In this document: positions 43,030 through 52,548 of the stretch, one piece after another
How positions within the stretch are numbered: position 1 is the stretch's first letter
How the letters are laid out: each line of letters opens with the position of its first letter
Source of the DNA: Croceicoccus naphthovorans
GTDB taxonomy: Bacteria > Pseudomonadota > Alphaproteobacteria > Sphingomonadales > Sphingomonadaceae
Length of the DNA: 64,000 bases
Direction: 5' to 3'
Assembly: GCF_001028705.1 (NCBI RefSeq)
Contig: NZ_CP011770.1
Coordinates: forward strand, 1,181,501 to 1,245,500
Made by a program: the position numbers and the translations under genes
The notes under the pieces: model-generated
Told to the model about the DNA's origin: nothing
The model's input: only the letters and a program-made list of their open reading frames with translations
Database searches by the model: none

Positions 43030-44352
43030 TTAGTCGGGCCACTCCTCGTTGGCGCGCAGGACTTCGCCCGCGAGGTAGAGCGAGCCGCAGATCAGGACCG
43101 GGCCTTCGCCTTTCAGGGCACGGAGGGCGTCGGCAACGCTGGCGGCTGTGGAAGTTTTGGGCACGCCTGCTTCGGAAGCGATCCTCGCCAGATCGGCAGG
43201 CGGATAGGAATCGTGAGACGGCAACGGGACGGCGGTGAAGCTGGCCAACCTGTCGGCGAACGGCGCGAGAAATCCGCCCGCATCCTTCGCATCGAGCATT
43301 GCGCTGACCGCATGGATCGGGGCGTTGAGTTTGCGGAAAAAATCGCCCAGCACCCGCCCCGCATCGGGGTTGTGCCCACCGTCAAGCAGGACCCGCGAAG
43401 GACGCACGATCTTCGTCAACGGCCCATCGCCCAACCATTGCAGCCGCGCGGGCCACTGCGCGTCCAGCACGCCGACTGCCAGCGCCTCCGCCGATACCGT
43501 CATCTGATCCTGATGCCGCAGCATCGCCACCGCCAGCGCCGCATTATCCGCCTGAAATGCGCCGGGCAGAGTGGGCAGCGGCAAAGTCAGCGCCCCGTGT
43601 CCGTCCCGATATTCGATCGTCGCGCCTGCCGTCGCGTCCCAGTCCTTGCCCCGCATGTGTAGCGGCGCGCCCGCGACCATAGCCGCACGCTCGAGCTCGG
43701 CCTCTGCTTCCGTACCGTAAGCCTGGGTCACCACCGGCACCCCCGGCTTGACGATGCCCGCCTTCTCGAACGCGATGCGTGCCATCGGATGCTCCGGCAC
43801 GCCATCTTCGGGCGCGAGCAGAAACCGTTCGTGATCCAGCCCGAGCGAGGCGATCCCGCATACGGCGGGCCGTGCGATTACGTTCGTCGCATCGAACCGC
43901 CCACCAAGCCCGACTTCGACCACGCAGGCATCGGCAGGCGTACGCGCAAAGGCAAGGAACGCCGCCGCGGTCGTGATCTCGAAAAAGCTGGCCCCGATAT
44001 CCGACCCGGCGTCCAGCACCTCGGCCAACACGTCCGCCAGTGCATCGTCGGAAATCAGTTCACCCGCCAGCCGGATACGCTCGTTGTACCGGACGAGATG
44101 CGGGCTGTTGAACTGGTGCACCCGCTTGCCGTCCGCCTCCAGCATGGCGCGCAGAAAGGCGCTGGTCGAACCCTTGCCATTGGTTCCGGCGATATGGAAC
44201 ACCGGCGGAAGGCGTTCATGCGGGTTGCCCACCCGCGCCAGCAATTCGCGCACCGGGTCCAGCCCCAACCGCCCTTGCGGCAGGCTCAGCGCCGCCAACC
44301 GGTCAAGCTGCGCCTGCACCGCCGGACTGTCCGAAACCGCGAAATCGCGCAT
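43030..44352 (-). CDS. folC: Bifunctional dihydrofolate synthase / folylpolyglutamate synthase
   Basis: 440 residues. It adds glutamate to dihydropteroate and then extends the glutamyl tail of folates. ATP P-loop in HIAGTNGKGSTSAFL; other Mur-ligase-fold blocks are FEITTAAAFLAF, VVEVGLGGRFDATN and LLDGGHNPD. The genes accD-folC are adjacent in many proteobacteria. Here folC is the last gene of the minus-strand series, 13 bases after accD. Confidence 0.95.
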   Translation of the reverse strand: MRDFAVSDSPAVQAQLDRLAALSLPQGRLGLDPVRELLARVGNPHERLPPVFHIAGTNGKGSTSAFLRAMLEADGKRVHQFNSPHLVRYNERIRLAGELISDDALADVLAEVLDAGSDIGASFFEITTAAAFLAFARTPADACVVEVGLGGRFDATNVIARPAVCGIASLGLDHERFLLAPEDGVPEHPMARIAFEKAGIVKPGVPVVTQAYGTEAEAELERAAMVAGAPLHMRGKDWDATAGATIEYRDGHGALTLPLPTLPGAFQADNAALAVAMLRHQDQMTVSAEALAVGVLDAQWPARLQWLGDGPLTKIVRPSRVLLDGGHNPDAGRVLGDFFRKLNAPIHAVSAMLDAKDAGGFLAPFADRLASFTAVPLPSHDSYPPADLARIASEAGVPKTSTAASVADALRALKGEGPVLICGSLYLAGEVLRANEEWPD

Positions 44353-44365
44353 CAGCGTGCGCCGT

Positions 44366-45217
44366 TCAGGCGGCCTGTTTCGCCGCCATCAGGTAGTCGA
44401 TCACCTCGGCCAGCGTGCCGCGCAGGTCCTTGCGATGCACGACCATGTCGATCATGCCGTGCGCGTGCAGGTATTCGGCGCGCTGGAACCCTTCGGGCAG
44501 CTTCTCGCGGATCGTATCCTGGATAACGCGCTGTCCGGCAAAGCCGATTAGGGCGTTGGGTTCGGCCATCTGGATATCGCCCAGCATCGCATAGCTGGCG
44601 GTCACACCGCCCGTCGTCGGGTCGGTCAGCACGACGATATAGGGCAGGCCCGCCGCCTTCAGCTGCTGGATCGCCACGGTCGTCCGCGGCATCTGCATCA
44701 GCGAGAGGATGCCTTCCTGCATCCGCGCGCCGCCCGCAGCGGTAAAGATCACATAGGGTGCCTTCTCGGCCACCGCGCGGCTGACGCCTGCAAGGAACGC
44801 CGCGCCCACGGCCATGCCCATCGACCCGCCCATGAAGCCGAAGTCCTGCACGCCGACCACCGCCTTGCGCCCGTCGATAGCGCCGACCGCATTGGTCAGC
44901 GCATCGGGGTGCGGCGCGTTGTGGCGCGCGGCTTTCAGCCGGTCGGTGTACCGCTTGGAGTCCTTGAACTTCAGCGGGTCCTCTTTCACCGTCGGGGCGG
45001 GCAGCACCTCGAAACCGGGGTCCATGATCTGCCCCAGCCGGGCATCCGCCCCAATGCGGCCGTGATCGTCACAGCGCGGGCAGACCCACAGGTTTTCCTC
45101 GTAATCCTTGGTGAACAGCATCTCCTGACACTTCTTGCATTTCTGCCAGAGGTTGTCGGGCGTATCGCGCTTGGTGACGAACGGGATGCGGTTGCGAACG
45201 CGGGTGAGCCAGCTCAT
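44366..45217 (-). CDS. accD: Acetyl-CoA carboxylase carboxyltransferase subunit beta
   Basis: 283 residues. It transfers carboxyl from biotin to acetyl-CoA, the first step of fatty-acid synthesis, together with AccA. The N-terminal zinc ribbon is [12 protein letters not shown]...VCPRCDDHG. The carboxyltransferase core has [18 protein letters not shown] and [15 protein letters not shown], then [18 protein letters not shown]. The ATG at 45217 overlaps the trpA stop by one base (TGATG), so it is translationally coupled to trpA. Confidence 0.96.
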   Translation of the reverse strand: MSWLTRVRNRIPFVTKRDTPDNLWQKCKKCQEMLFTKDYEENLWVCPRCDDHGRIGADARLGQIMDPGFEVLPAPTVKEDPLKFKDSKRYTDRLKAARHNAPHPDALTNAVGAIDGRKAVVGVQDFGFMGGSMGMAVGAAFLAGVSRAVAEKAPYVIFTAAGGARMQEGILSLMQMPRTTVAIQQLKAAGLPYIVVLTDPTTGGVTASYAMLGDIQMAEPNALIGFAGQRVIQDTIREKLPEGFQRAEYLHAHGMIDMVVHRKDLRGTLAEVIDYLMAAKQAA

Positions 45218-46005
45218 CAGGCGGTCTCCTTCGCTATGTGGACGGCGTGGGCAAGGGCGGCGGTCAGTTCGCGCACATGCGCGGGGGCGTCGGCGCCATG
45301 CTTGCCGACGAGTTCGACCAGGGCCGATCCGACAACGACGCCATCGGCGACGCGCGCGATCGCGCCGGCCTGTTCGGGGGTGCGCACGCCGAAGCCGACC
45401 GCGACGGGCAGGTCGGTTCCGGCCTTGAGGCGGGCAACGGCCTGTTCGATGGAATCGGTGGCGGCCTGTTGCAACCCGGTGATCCCGGCGACCGAGACGT
45501 AATAGAGAAACCCGGTCGCGGTTTCGAGCACCTGCGGCAGGCGCGCCGCATCGGTTGTCGGCGTGGCGAGGCGGATCGTGGCGACGCCAGCACCGCGCAG
45601 CGCGGGGCCAAGCTCGGCATCTTCCTCTGGCGGGGTGTCGACGCAGATCACGCCGTCGACCCCGGCCTTCTGGCACTGGTCCGCGAACCAGTCCGCGCCG
45701 CGCCGGATCATCGGGTTGGCATAGCCCATCAGGACCAGCGGCACCTCTGGATGGCGCGCGCGGAAATCGGTGGCGAGCTTGAACACGTCGGCGGTCTTGG
45801 TTCCCTTGCCGAGCGCGCGCAAGTTGGCGAGCTGGATCGCGGGGCCGTCGGCCATCGGATCGGTGAAAGGCATGCCCAGCTCGATCACGTCGGCCCCGCC
45901 TTCGACAAGCGCGTCGAGCACGGAAGCGGTATCGCCGTCACCGGCGGTGACGAAGCAGATGAGGGCGGGGTGCGGCTTGCCGAAGGCGTTGGCGAGGCGG
46001 GTCAT
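45217..46005 (-). CDS. trpA: Tryptophan synthase alpha subunit
   Basis: 262 residues, TIM barrel. It cleaves indole-3-glycerol phosphate to indole, which is channelled to TrpB. The catalytic acids are in [15 protein letters not shown]; the phosphate-binding end is [17 protein letters not shown] lies eight bases ahead of ATG 46005. A 77-base palindromic element separates it from trpB. Confidence 0.97.
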   Translation of the reverse strand: MTRLANAFGKPHPALICFVTAGDGDTASVLDALVEGGADVIELGMPFTDPMADGPAIQLANLRALGKGTKTADVFKLATDFRARHPEVPLVLMGYANPMIRRGADWFADQCQKAGVDGVICVDTPPEEDAELGPALRGAGVATIRLATPTTDAARLPQVLETATGFLYYVSVAGITGLQQAATDSIEQAVARLKAGTDLPVAVGFGVRTPEQAGAIARVADGVVVGSALVELVGKHGADAPAHVRELTAALAHAVHIAKETA

Positions 46006-46024
46006 CGAGAGACCTCCACGCCTT

Positions 46025-46101
46025 CGTCATTCCGGCGAAGGCCGGAATCCAGATAGCGCAGTGCATCCCGCACTGGATCCCGGATCAAGTCCGGGATGAC
46101 G
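46025..46101. repeat. Palindromic intergenic repeat between trpB and trpA
   Basis: A 77-base element framed by CGTCAT and ATGACG, containing the inner pairs CCGGCGAAGGCCGG (46033-46046) and CCCGGATCAAGTCCGGG (46079-46095). The pattern is that of the dispersed REP-like elements frequent in sphingomonad genomes. Sitting in the trpB-trpA gap, it could act on mRNA processing or stability. Confidence 0.75.
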
Positions 46102-46117
46102 GAGGGGAAAACGCTAT

Positions 46118-47359
46118 TCACAACGCCACCCCCAGCGCGTCGGCCACGGTGAAGATATCCTTGTCCCCGCGCCCGCACAGGTTGGCGCAGATGATCGCGT
46201 CTTGCGGCATTTCGCGTGCGACTTTCACCACCGCCGCGATGGCGTGGCTGGGTTCCAGCGCCGGGATGATGCCCTCGGTCCGGCAAAGCAGCTGGAATGC
46301 GTCCAGCGCCTCCTTGTCGGTTGCCGAGGTATAGTCGACGCGGCCTGTTTCCTTCAGCCACGAATGCTCCGGCCCGATGCCCGGATAATCGAGGCCCGCG
46401 CTGATCGAGTGGCCCTCTGTGATCTGGCCGTCCTCGTCCTGCAACAGATAGGTCTTGTTGCCGTGCAGCACGCCCGGCGATCCGCCCGCCAGCGAAGCCG
46501 CGTGTTCCTTGTCCAGCCCGTGCCCGGCGGCTTCCACGCCCAGCATCTTTACCTCGGCATCGTCAAGGAATGGGTGGAACAGCCCGATCGCGTTCGACCC
46601 GCCGCCGATCGCCGCCACCAGCAGGTCGGGCAGTCGCCCGGTGCGCGCCAGCATCTGTTCGCGCGCCTCGCGCCCGATCACGCTCTGAAAATCGCGAACG
46701 AGTTCGGGATAGGGGTGCGGGCCCGCCGCGGTGCCGATGATGTAGAACGTGTCGTGTACGTTAGCGACCCAGTCGCGCAGCGCCTCGTTCATCGCGTCTT
46801 TCAGCGTCGCGGCCCCGGCCTTCACCGGCTTCACCTCTGCGCCCAGCAGCTTCATGCGGAACACGTTGGGCTGCTGCCGCTCCACGTCCTTGGCGCCCAT
46901 ATAGACGACGCAGGGCAGGCCGAAGCGCGCCGCCACCGTCGCCGTTGCCACGCCGTGCTGGCCCGCGCCGGTTTCGGCAATGATCCGCGTCTTGCCCATG
47001 CGCACGGCAAGCAGGATCTGCCCGATGCAGTTGTTGATCTTGTGCGCGCCGGTGTGGTTCAGTTCGTCGCGCTTGAACCAGACTTGCGCGCCTTTACCCT
47101 CCGGAGAGGACTTGCGCAGTTCCTCGGTCAGACGCTCTGCATAATAGAGCGGGCTGGGACGACCGACGTAGTGCTCCAGCAGGTCCTCGAACTCCGCCTT
47201 GAAGGCGGGGTCGGTCTTGGCCTTGTTGTATTCTTTTTCAAGGTCGAGAATGAGCGGCATCAGCGTTTCGCTGACATAGCGACCGCCGAACTGGCCGAAA
47301 TGGCCGCGCTCGTCCGGCTGGTTGCGGAAACTGTTCGGTTGGGGCGTCTCGTTCATCAT
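46118..47359 (-). CDS. trpB: Tryptophan synthase beta subunit
   Basis: 413 residues. It condenses indole with serine using PLP. The PLP lysine is in [13 protein letters not shown]; the phosphate loop is [12 protein letters not shown]. The start is MMNETPQ at 47359 (or 47356), after GGGA; an open frame extends much further upstream, but that part overlaps trpF. Nineteen bases follow trpF. Confidence 0.97.
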   Translation of the reverse strand: MMNETPQPNSFRNQPDERGHFGQFGGRYVSETLMPLILDLEKEYNKAKTDPAFKAEFEDLLEHYVGRPSPLYYAERLTEELRKSSPEGKGAQVWFKRDELNHTGAHKINNCIGQILLAVRMGKTRIIAETGAGQHGVATATVAARFGLPCVVYMGAKDVERQQPNVFRMKLLGAEVKPVKAGAATLKDAMNEALRDWVANVHDTFYIIGTAAGPHPYPELVRDFQSVIGREAREQMLARTGRLPDLLVAAIGGGSNAIGLFHPFLDDAEVKMLGVEAAGHGLDKEHAASLAGGSPGVLHGNKTYLLQDEDGQITEGHSISAGLDYPGIGPEHSWLKETGRVDYTSATDKEALDAFQLLCRTEGIIPALEPSHAIAAVVKVAREMPQDAIICANLCGRGDKDIFTVADALGVAL

Positions 47360-47378
47360 GCTTTCCCGGCGTTGGGGT

Positions 47379-48023
47379 TTATCCAACGTTTCTGGCCGCT
47401 TTGCAGAACGCGGCGATCTTGTCCACGTCCTTGACCCCCGGTTCGCTTTCCACGCCAGAGGATACGTCGACCAGCGGGGCGGAAGTGATGGCAAGCGCTT
47501 CGGCCACGTTGTCCGGCCCGATCCCGCCCGCAACACCCCAGGCGATTGGGCTGCGATAGCTGGCCAGCAGGGTCCAGTCGAAGCGCAGGCCCATCCCGCC
47601 GGGCAGCGTGCCTTTGGGCGTCTTGGCATCGAACAGGATCAGGTCGGCGGCCTCTCGGTAGAGCTTGGCGCGCTCGATATCGTCCGAGCTTGCAACGGGC
47701 AGTGCCTTCCACACGGGCAGGTCGAACCGGGCCTTCAATGCTGCGGCGCGGCCCGGTGCCTCTGTGCCGTGGAGTTGCAGCGCATCGAGCCCGGCGGCAG
47801 CGACCGCCTCTGCGATCAGGTCGTCCTCGGCATCAACAAACAGGCCGACGCGCTTGATCCGGCCCTGCGCCCGTTCACCCAGCGGCGCCGCTTCGCGCGG
47901 AGTCAGGGCGCGGGGGCTGGGCGGATAGAACACGAACCCGGCGAAATCGGCATGCGCGCCGATCGCCGCCTCCAGCGCATTGGCCGCATTGATGCCGCAG
48001 ATCTTGATACGAGTCGTCGCCAT
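47379..48023 (-). CDS. trpF: Phosphoribosylanthranilate isomerase
   Basis: 214 residues, TIM barrel. It isomerises N-(5-phosphoribosyl)anthranilate in tryptophan synthesis. The catalytic cysteine is in IKICGIN; the catalytic aspartate is in LVDVSSGVE, and the phosphate site is [10 protein letters not shown]. The Met at 48023 begins the family sequence. trpF-trpB-trpA in this order is usual in alphaproteobacteria; trpC, D, E are not in the window. Confidence 0.95.
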   Translation of the reverse strand: MATTRIKICGINAANALEAAIGAHADFAGFVFYPPSPRALTPREAAPLGERAQGRIKRVGLFVDAEDDLIAEAVAAAGLDALQLHGTEAPGRAAALKARFDLPVWKALPVASSDDIERAKLYREAADLILFDAKTPKGTLPGGMGLRFDWTLLASYRSPIAWGVAGGIGPDNVAEALAITSAPLVDVSSGVESEPGVKDVDKIAAFCKAARNVG

Positions 48024-48033
48024 GCGGGCGGCG

Positions 48034-48540
48034 TTAGGCGGATGCGAGACGCTTTTCCAGAACCACGAAGTGCAGCGGCACCGGCTGTGCAACCGGAAAC
48101 GGCCTGCGCTCGCCCGTGCGGACGTATCCGGCGCGTTCGTACCACGCGATCAGTTCCGTGCGATTTTCGATCACCGTCATCTCGATCGCCTGCGACCCCA
48201 GATGCCCGCACAGCGTCTCTGCCGTGGTCAACAGGCGAGAGCCGAGACCCGCAGACTGGAACGGCGGATCGACGCAGAGCAGGCCGAGATAGGCCAGTGC
48301 CCCGTTGTCGGTGACGGTAACGCAGCCGACGATGTCCGCACCTTGCCGCGCGACGAAGATCGCGACGTTGGGATCGGCGAACAGCGTAACCAGTTCCTCC
48401 GGCTCGATCCGTTCGCCGCCGACAAGGTCTGCCTCATGGGTCCAGCCCATGCGGGCATGGTCGCCGCGATAGGCGCCCTCGATCATGTCTTTCAGCGCGG
48501 GAAGGTCGGACGGGCGCGCCGCCCCGATTTCAACGGGCAC
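48034..48540 (-). CDS. GNAT family N-acetyltransferase
   Basis: 168 residues from a GTG at 48540 (VPVEIGAARPSDLPALKDMI). The acetyl-CoA-binding motif is LCVDPPFQSAGLGSRLLTTAE, followed by EMTVIENRTELIAWYERAGYVRTG. The substrate is not evident. The GTG lies two bases after the stop of the preceding gene and the stop is 10 bases before trpF. It is therefore embedded in the operon and probably translationally coupled. Confidence 0.85.
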   Translation of the reverse strand: MPVEIGAARPSDLPALKDMIEGAYRGDHARMGWTHEADLVGGERIEPEELVTLFADPNVAIFVARQGADIVGCVTVTDNGALAYLGLLCVDPPFQSAGLGSRLLTTAETLCGHLGSQAIEMTVIENRTELIAWYERAGYVRTGERRPFPVAQPVPLHFVVLEKRLASA

Positions 48541-48542
48541 TT

Positions 48543-49043
48543 TCACCGCGCGTAATCGGGCCAGAACGGGCCGCCCAGACCGCCGTTGAATGCAATATGC
48601 GTTATTGCGTTGGTGCCCATATCGTACTCTACCCCGAAGAACACGGGGCCGCCATCGCACACGCTGGTCGGCATGTATTTGGGGTTCGGTTCGACTGAGG
48701 AGGGCAGGTAATTGCCGTAGATGATCCGTCGTCCGTTGCGGACGATGCCGAACACCTCGCGGCTCCAGCGCGGATCGGCGACGATATAGCTCAGCGGATC
48801 GGGCGTTTCGGTGCCGGGGGTATAGCCGGGCTGCGCGGCCAGCGATTGCAGCACCGGGGCAAGTGCCGCCTCCATCGCTATCACGTCGGCATCCTGCGGG
48901 TCCCACCCGCCATCGACCGCCCCGGCGGCATTGCGCGAACAGACCGGCAGGGCGAACCCCGGCTCCGGCGCGGCCAGAACGGTGGTTTCGGGGGGCAGGG
49001 TCGTCGCAGCAACGGCTGCGGCAAGCACGAGGCTAAGGACCAT
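48543..49043 (-). CDS. Hypothetical secreted protein in the pyrF-trpF series
   Basis: 166 residues. Signal peptide MVLSLVLAAAVAATTLP; a cysteine at LPVCSRN and another at TSVCDGG may pair. The middle (PLSYIVADPRWSREVFGIVRNGRRIIYGNYLP) and the C-terminus (ITHIAFNGGLGG) are unlike any family I recognise. The ATG at 49043 is two bases past the pyrF stop. A longer frame exists but runs inside pyrF. Confidence 0.65.
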   Translation of the reverse strand: MVLSLVLAAAVAATTLPPETTVLAAPEPGFALPVCSRNAAGAVDGGWDPQDADVIAMEAALAPVLQSLAAQPGYTPGTETPDPLSYIVADPRWSREVFGIVRNGRRIIYGNYLPSSVEPNPKYMPTSVCDGGPVFFGVEYDMGTNAITHIAFNGGLGGPFWPDYAR

Positions 49044-49045
49044 GC

Positions 49046-49720
49046 CTAGAGCGTCGCCTCTATCGCGCGGGCGGCGGCAAGCGGGTCTTCTGCCTTCGAA
49101 ATCGGGCGGCCGATGACAAGCACGCTGGCCCCGTCGTCGCGCGCCTGACGCGGGGTGACGACGCGTTTCTGATCGCCGACATTGCTGCCTGCCGGACGCA
49201 GGCCGGGGACGACGAAGAACCCGTTCTTCCACTGCTTGTGGACCGATCCGACCTCTTGTCCCGAACAGACGATCCCGTCGAGACCTGCGGCTTCGGCCAG
49301 TTCGGCAAGGCGCATCACCTGATCGTGGGCAGAGCCGGCGACGCCCGTGCGCGACAGGTCGTTCTCGTCAAGGCTGGTCAGCATCGTGACCGCGACGATC
49401 TTGGTATTTTCACCCGCAGCGGCTTTCGCATCCTCCATCATTGCGCGCCCGCCCGATGCGTGGACAGTGACGATGGCGGGTTCCAGCACGTGGATCGCCT
49501 GCATCGCGCCGGCGACGGTATTGGGAATGTCGTGCAGCTTCAGGTCGAGAAAGATCGGCAGGCCAACGTGCGCCAGTTCCATCACCCCGTGATGTCCGTG
49601 CGCGCAAAAGAATTCGAGGCCGAGCTTCACGCCGCCGACGTGGCCCTTGACCTTTTCGGCCAGCACCTTCGCCGCATCGAGGCGCGGAACGTCAATCGCA
49701 ACGTAGACGGGGTTGCTCAT
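49046..49720 (-). CDS. pyrF: Orotidine 5'-phosphate decarboxylase
   Basis: 224 residues, TIM barrel. It makes UMP from OMP, the last step of pyrimidine synthesis. The catalytic Asp-Lys-Asp array is in IFLDLKLHDIPNT; the phosphate grip is VVPGLRPAGSNVGDQKRV. It overlaps the lapA stop by four bases (ATGA), so the two are coupled. Confidence 0.96.
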   Translation of the reverse strand: MSNPVYVAIDVPRLDAAKVLAEKVKGHVGGVKLGLEFFCAHGHHGVMELAHVGLPIFLDLKLHDIPNTVAGAMQAIHVLEPAIVTVHASGGRAMMEDAKAAAGENTKIVAVTMLTSLDENDLSRTGVAGSAHDQVMRLAELAEAAGLDGIVCSGQEVGSVHKQWKNGFFVVPGLRPAGSNVGDQKRVVTPRQARDDGASVLVIGRPISKAEDPLAAARAIEATL

Positions 49721-50025
49721 AGGGGCTGGGGCTTCTCGCTATCGCGCACGAAAGTGTGCTGTTCTTCTTCACGCGCGGCGACCAGAGAGGCCTGCGCCGC
49801 CTCAAGCGAGGTGATCCGCCGCTTCAGCCGCCAGCGCGCGGCCCGGTGGAACAGCCACATCGGCAGCAGGCCCAGCAGGAACGAGGTCAGGATCAGCACC
49901 GGCAACGGCGTTTCCAGTTCCAGCCCCGACCAGATCGCGACTTCCACCCGGAACCAGTTGGCATAGGCGAACACCGCAAGCCCCGCGACGATCACAGCCC
50001 AGACGACGGTCTTTACGATCTGCAA
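49717..50025 (-). CDS. lapA: LapA-domain (DUF1049) membrane protein
   Basis: 102 residues with two membrane segments (VVWAVIVAGLAVFAYAN and LPVLILTSFLLGLLPMW) and a cytosolic helical tail. LapA proteins act with LapB in lipopolysaccharide quality control in E. coli; without a lapB here the role is inferred. The start is TTG 50025 with GGAG upstream; no ATG is available. It leads the lapA-pyrF series. Confidence 0.8.
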   Translation of the reverse strand: MQIVKTVVWAVIVAGLAVFAYANWFRVEVAIWSGLELETPLPVLILTSFLLGLLPMWLFHRAARWRLKRRITSLEAAQASLVAAREEEQHTFVRDSEKPQPL

Positions 50026-50127
50026 ACCTGTTCTCCCGCTAATCCCGCTTTCCCCGCGACGCTAAACCGGCGCGCGGCGATTGGCCAGAGTTCGATTGTC
50101 CGAACAGGCCTTACCCGAATACACCTG

Positions 50128-51438
50128 TTATCCGAAGACTCTGGCGAAAATCGTGTCGACGTTCTTGAAGTGATAGTCGAGGTCGAACTTCTCTTCGATC
50201 TGATCCGGCGTCAGCGCGGCGGTCACTTCGTCATCGGCCTTCAGCAGGTCGAGCAGCGACAGTTCGCCGTCCGATTCCCAAACCTTCATCGCGTTGCGCT
50301 GGACAAGGCGATAGGCATCCTCGCGGCTGACCCCGGCTTGCGTCAGGGCCAGCAGCACCCGCTGCGAGTGGACGAGGCCGCCCATGCGGTCGAGGTTCTT
50401 CTGCATCCGCTCAGGGTAAACCAGCAGCTTCTCGATCACGCCGGTCAGGCGCGCGAGGGCGAAGTCGAGCGTGATGGTCGCGTCCGGCCCGATGAACCGT
50501 TCGACCGAGGAGTGCGAGATGTCGCGTTCGTGCCAGAGCGCCACGTTCTCCATCGCCGGAACGGTCGCACCGCGCACCACGCGGGCAAGGCCGGTGAGGT
50601 TCTCGGTCAGGATCGGGTTGCGCTTGTGCGGCATGGCCGACGAACCCTTCTGACCGGGCGAGAAGTATTCCTCCGCCTCCAGAACTTCGGTGCGCTGCAG
50701 GTGACGCACTTCGACGGCCAGACGTTCGATGGACGAAGCGATCACGCCCAGCACCGCGAAGAACATCGCATGGCGGTCGCGCGGGATGACCTGCGTCGAG
50801 ACCGGCTCTACCGACAGGCCCATCTTTTCGGCAACGTATTCCTCGACGCTGGGGTCGATGTTGGCAAAGGTGCCGACCGCGCCGCTGATCGCGCAAGTGG
50901 CGATTTCCTTGCGGGCAAATTCAAGGCGTTCCTTGCAGCGACTGAACTCGGCATAGGCTTCGGCCATTTTCAGTCCGAAAGTCACCGGTTCGGCATGGAT
51001 GCCGTGGCTGCGCCCGATGGTGGGCGTGTACTTGTGCTCTTCAGCGCGGGTCTTGATCGCGGCGAGCAGCTTGTCGAGGTCTTCCAGCAGGATCGCGGCG
51101 GCGCGGTCCAGCTGCACGGCCAGCGTGGTATCCAGCACGTCGGAGCTGGTCATGCCCTGGTGCATGAAGCGCGCCTCGTCGCCGACGTTTTCGGCGACCC
51201 ACGTAAGGAAGGCGATTACGTCGTGCTTGGTCACGGCCTCGATCGCATCGATCGCTTCTACGTCGATCTTCGGGTTCGTCTTCCACCAGTCCCACAGCGC
51301 CTTGCCCGCGCTGGCGGGAACGACGCCGAGTTCGCCCAGTTTGTCGGTCGCGTGCGCCTCGATCTCGAACCAGATCGAATATTTCATCTCCGGTTCCCAG
51401 ATCGCGGTCATCGCGGGGCGGGCATAACGTGGGACCAT
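50128..51438 (-). CDS. purB: Adenylosuccinate lyase
   Basis: 436 residues. It releases fumarate in two steps, making AICAR and AMP. The signature loop is GSSAMPHKRNPILTE; other blocks are MTSSDVLDT and TIGRSHGIHAEP (catalytic histidine). The family start MVPRYARP is at 51438; the frame runs on upstream without family sequence. It stands 102 bases upstream of lapA and is divergent from the DMT transporter. Confidence 0.96.
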   Translation of the reverse strand: MVPRYARPAMTAIWEPEMKYSIWFEIEAHATDKLGELGVVPASAGKALWDWWKTNPKIDVEAIDAIEAVTKHDVIAFLTWVAENVGDEARFMHQGMTSSDVLDTTLAVQLDRAAAILLEDLDKLLAAIKTRAEEHKYTPTIGRSHGIHAEPVTFGLKMAEAYAEFSRCKERLEFARKEIATCAISGAVGTFANIDPSVEEYVAEKMGLSVEPVSTQVIPRDRHAMFFAVLGVIASSIERLAVEVRHLQRTEVLEAEEYFSPGQKGSSAMPHKRNPILTENLTGLARVVRGATVPAMENVALWHERDISHSSVERFIGPDATITLDFALARLTGVIEKLLVYPERMQKNLDRMGGLVHSQRVLLALTQAGVSREDAYRLVQRNAMKVWESDGELSLLDLLKADDEVTAALTPDQIEEKFDLDYHFKNVDTIFARVFG

Positions 51439-51651
51439 GGTCGACTCCGTGGGGCAATTGGCTTTGTTCGGTGCAGCAGAGGCTGCGTTTGGCAGGGCGG
51501 CTAGGGGGAGGGGGCGCAAATGGCAAGGATCATCGCGGTCTGATCGCGTCCCGATCCACAGGCCGATCCACGGGCGACAGGCGCGCGGCGGGATGCTAGG
51601 GCGCGCGCCGCGCCAGCCGTTTCCGGCCCGCAATCGGCGCGAAGGACGACG

Positions 51652-52548
51652 ATGACGACGCGCCGGTATGACTTGCTGACTTACGCGATGCTGGGCGGCG
51701 CGGTCTTGTTCTGGGCGGGGAATTCGATCGTCGGGCGCGCGGTGCGCAACGATATCGACCCGATCTCGCTTTCGCTGTTGCGCTGGATCGGGGCCACGCT
51801 GGTCGTCGCGCCGCTGGCCTTGCCGCACCTGCGCACCGACTGGCCGAAGATTCGCGAAGGGTGGAAAGCGACCGCCATCATCTGTCTTGCCGGGATCGCG
51901 GGGTTCAACACGCTGCTCTATGCCGGGCTGGCGCAAACGTTGGCGACGAATGCTTTGTTGATACAGGCGGCGATTCCCGGGCTTGTCCTGATCCTTGGGG
52001 CCTTGGCGCTGGGGCAGAAAGAGCCACGTATGAAAGTGCTGGGTATCGTGTTGTCGGTACTGGGCGCGGCGTTCACGGTGTTTCGCGGCAGCATCGATGC
52101 GGTTCTGGGGCTGGAACTGGGCAAGGGCGATCCGCTGGTGCTTGCCGCCTGCGTGACGTGGGCGATCTATACGCTGTCACTGCAATTCGCACCCAAGGTG
52201 CGGCCCGCCAGCTTTCTCTTCGTGACCTTTCTGGGCGGTGCCCTGGTACTGTCTGTGGTGGCGATGGTCGTGCCGGGGCGGCACTTTGAATGGTCGACAG
52301 GCGCAGCGCTGGGCGTGGGTTATACGGGGGTGTTCCCCTCGGTTCTCGCCTATTTTTTTTACAACGCCGCCGTGGCGCGGGCCGGTCCGGCGCAGGCGGG
52401 GCAGGCGATTGCGATGATGCCGATCATCGGCGCGTTGCTGGCAGCGCTGCTGCTGGCAGAGCCGCTGCACTGGTATCACGCGGTTGGCATGACGATGATC
52501 GTTGCGGGGATCGTGATCGCCGCCCGCGCGCACCCTCAGCCGCGATAG
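51652..52548 (+). CDS. DMT superfamily transporter (EamA)
   Basis: 298 residues, ten hydrophobic helices in two EamA halves (AMLGGAVLFWAGNSIVGRAV; LAACVTWAIYTLSLQFAP). The substrate is probably an amino acid or metabolite and cannot be told from sequence. The 213-base upstream gap to purB has only short repeats (two GATCCAC units near 51555 and 51567). Its last 13 bases overlap the convergent NRDE gene. Confidence 0.88.
   Translation: MTTRRYDLLTYAMLGGAVLFWAGNSIVGRAVRNDIDPISLSLLRWIGATLVVAPLALPHLRTDWPKIREGWKATAIICLAGIAGFNTLLYAGLAQTLATNALLIQAAIPGLVLILGALALGQKEPRMKVLGIVLSVLGAAFTVFRGSIDAVLGLELGKGDPLVLAACVTWAIYTLSLQFAPKVRPASFLFVTFLGGALVLSVVAMVVPGRHFEWSTGAALGVGYTGVFPSVLAYFFYNAAVARAGPAQAGQAIAMMPIIGALLAALLLAEPLHWYHAVGMTMIVAGIVIAARAHPQPR

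Noticed and set aside
49756..51504. A plus-strand frame of 582 codons opposite lapA and purB
   Set aside because: Antisense shadow of purB, which has the family signature; composition is His/Gln/Arg-biased as in reversed coding DNA.
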